64,000 bases of DNA, from contig CAJXOF010000005.1 of NCBI GenBank assembly GCA_913057945.1, positions 1 through 64,000 of the forward strand, given 5' to 3'. The notes beneath the pieces are model-generated. The model ran no database searches and was not told the origin of the DNA. It saw only the letters and a program-made list of their open reading frames with translations. A program made the translations under genes and the position numbers. Positions 63,269 to 64,000 of this stretch are shown piece by piece; position 1 is the stretch's first letter; the number at the start of each line of letters is the position of its first letter. This DNA comes from an uncultured Hyphomonadaceae bacterium (GTDB lineage: Bacteria; Pseudomonadota; Alphaproteobacteria; Caulobacterales; Hyphomonadaceae).

Positions 63269-64000
63269 TACTGGATCTCCTGTTGGAAGGCTTCCTCAGG
63301 GTCGGCTGAGCGATCCGTATGGAGACGCATCAACCGGCTGAGGACCGGTCGCAAGACGATGAGGAGTATGGCGGCCGCCCCAACAATCGCGGCATGCATG
63401 AGCCAAAAGCTGGACGCCGACATTTCCTCGTAAAAGCGCGCTAGCCAGCCGCTGAACAATCCCCCAACGAAGATGGCGAGATAGTAGGATCCCACCATCA
63501 TGGAATTCACTGATTCCGGCGCAGCCCGGGAAGTCAGAGCCAGTGCAATTGGTCCTACATAGAGAAAACCGATCGCGCAGACAAAGTGAAAGATTACCGG
63601 CCAGAGGAGCGCAACAGGCTTATCCGCAGACAGGATATCGCCGACCCCAAGCAGCAAAAATGCGGCAGCAAATACGGCGCATCCAACCGCCAGCTTGATC
63701 AGATCTCCCGGCTCTGCATTACGGCGTGATTGGTGGCGCCAATACCAGAGCACCAGAGGCGCCAGCAGCAGGACCGCGAGGGAATCCAGTGACTGGAACC
63801 AGGTCACCGGGACATCCAGTCCGAAGACAGACCGCGCCACATCCGATCTCAGCCAGAGCGGATAGGCATTCCAGACCTGGCTTTGAGCCGTCCAGTAGAG
63901 CGAGGTGAGCGCCAGCATGACCAGAATCGCCAAGATGACCACGCCATCCCCTTTCTGCAATTTCGGACGGTCTTCGCTCCTGGAAACGGCGTCTACCGGA
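63268..64000 (-). CDS. POT-family (proton-dependent oligopeptide) transporter, C-terminal part
   Basis: Partial: the frame is open to the window edge and only the last ~243 codons are visible. About six membrane segments (VVILAILVMLALTSLYWTAQ; LLLAPLVLWYW; LAVGCAVFAAAFLLLGVGDI; IGFLYVGPIALALTSRAAPE). The block IALALTSRAAPESVNSMMVG then SYYLAIFVGGLFSGWLARFY is diagnostic of POT/PTR2 transporters, which import di- and tripeptides with protons. It overlaps the beta-helix gene by one base. Confidence 0.9.
   Translation of the reverse strand, partial: PVDAVSRSEDRPKLQKGDGVVILAILVMLALTSLYWTAQSQVWNAYPLWLRSDVARSVFGLDVPVTWFQSLDSLAVLLLAPLVLWYWRHQSRRNAEPGDLIKLAVGCAVFAAAFLLLGVGDILSADKPVALLWPVIFHFVCAIGFLYVGPIALALTSRAAPESVNSMMVGSYYLAIFVGGLFSGWLARFYEEMSASSFWLMHAAIVGAAAILLIVLRPVLSRLMRLHTDRSADPEEAFQQEIQ

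Noticed and set aside
1-64000. CRISPR arrays, prophage, transposases, rRNA genes, riboswitches
   Set aside because: I scanned for regular repeats, integrase or transposase motifs and rRNA or riboswitch-like sequences and saw none; only the two tRNA genes and short inverted repeats listed above.

Overview
The window looks like a chromosomal segment of a GC-rich alphaproteobacterium. A Hyphomonadaceae or other Maricaulales/Caulobacterales-like organism is my best guess, inferred rather than searched. Supporting signs are the gene orders fabD-fabG-acpP-fabF-mltG-yicC-gmk and rpsF-rpsR-rplI-dnaB, a ubiquinol-cytochrome c chaperone next to bamE and plsX-fabH-ihfA-merR, a NepR-type anti-sigma factor, many acyl-CoA enzymes, and TonB-dependent receptors of the sphingomonad/Hyphomonas style. 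There is no rRNA, CRISPR array, prophage or complete insertion sequence.

Layout. 0-3.4 kb holds the 5' part of tuf, then pgi, an RNase E/G-like gene, yacG and tRNA-Phe. 3.6-11.6 kb has a dicarboxylate symporter, a two-gene acyltransferase-like unit divergent from a LysR regulator, a pair of acyl-CoA dehydrogenases divergent from a crotonase, and a flavoprotein. 11.6-22.9 kb is the housekeeping core: trmJ, icd, a 39-residue membrane protein translationally coupled to gmk, then yicC, mltG, fabF, acpP, fabG and fabD, with rpsF-rpsR-rplI and dnaB on the other strand. 22.9-33.6 kb is mostly lipid and secondary carbon metabolism (epoxide-hydrolase-like enzyme, crotonase, secreted amidohydrolase, sterol-desaturase-like enzyme, acyl-CoA ligase, PLP enzyme, MaoC hydratase) plus msrB and a secreted oligopeptidase. 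33.7-38.9 kb has an XRE membrane regulator, tRNA-Pro, merR-type, ihfA, fabH, plsX, a cytochrome bc1 chaperone and bamE. 38.9-42.2 kb has the NepR-like gene, a hydrolase, an SDR and a CoA-transferase. 42.2-45.6 kb is a decayed sugar-type locus: a broken TonB-dependent receptor, a LacI regulator and an MFS transporter. 46-50 kb has otsA, a small acidic protein and an arsenic cluster (arsR, lipoprotein, acr3) with an outer-membrane barrel remnant inside it. 50-64 kb is accessory: a GNAT protein, a SnoaL-like lipoprotein, and a co-oriented run of propeller-amidohydrolase, SUMF1-fold lipoprotein, P1 peptidase, glutaryl-CoA dehydrogenase and CoA-transferase, followed by a TonB receptor and, convergent, a beta-helix lipoprotein and a POT-family transporter.

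How the genes work together. The fatty-acid synthesis genes are split between two places (fabD/G/acpP/fabF and plsX/fabH), as is usual. The right-hand 13 kb can be read as one substrate-utilisation module: TonB receptor and POT transporter for uptake of a peptide-like compound, amidohydrolase and P1 (NylC/DmpA-type) hydrolase for amide cleavage, and CoA-transferase plus glutaryl-CoA dehydrogenase to feed a C5 dicarboxylate into central metabolism. That reading is inference from gene identity and spacing; it is the most plausible undescribed system here. Other points of interest are the orphan NepR-like gene, two outer-membrane-protein remnants, a pair of apparent compensating frameshifts in the propeller-amidohydrolase gene, and palindromic candidate operators upstream of the TonB receptor and the GNAT gene.
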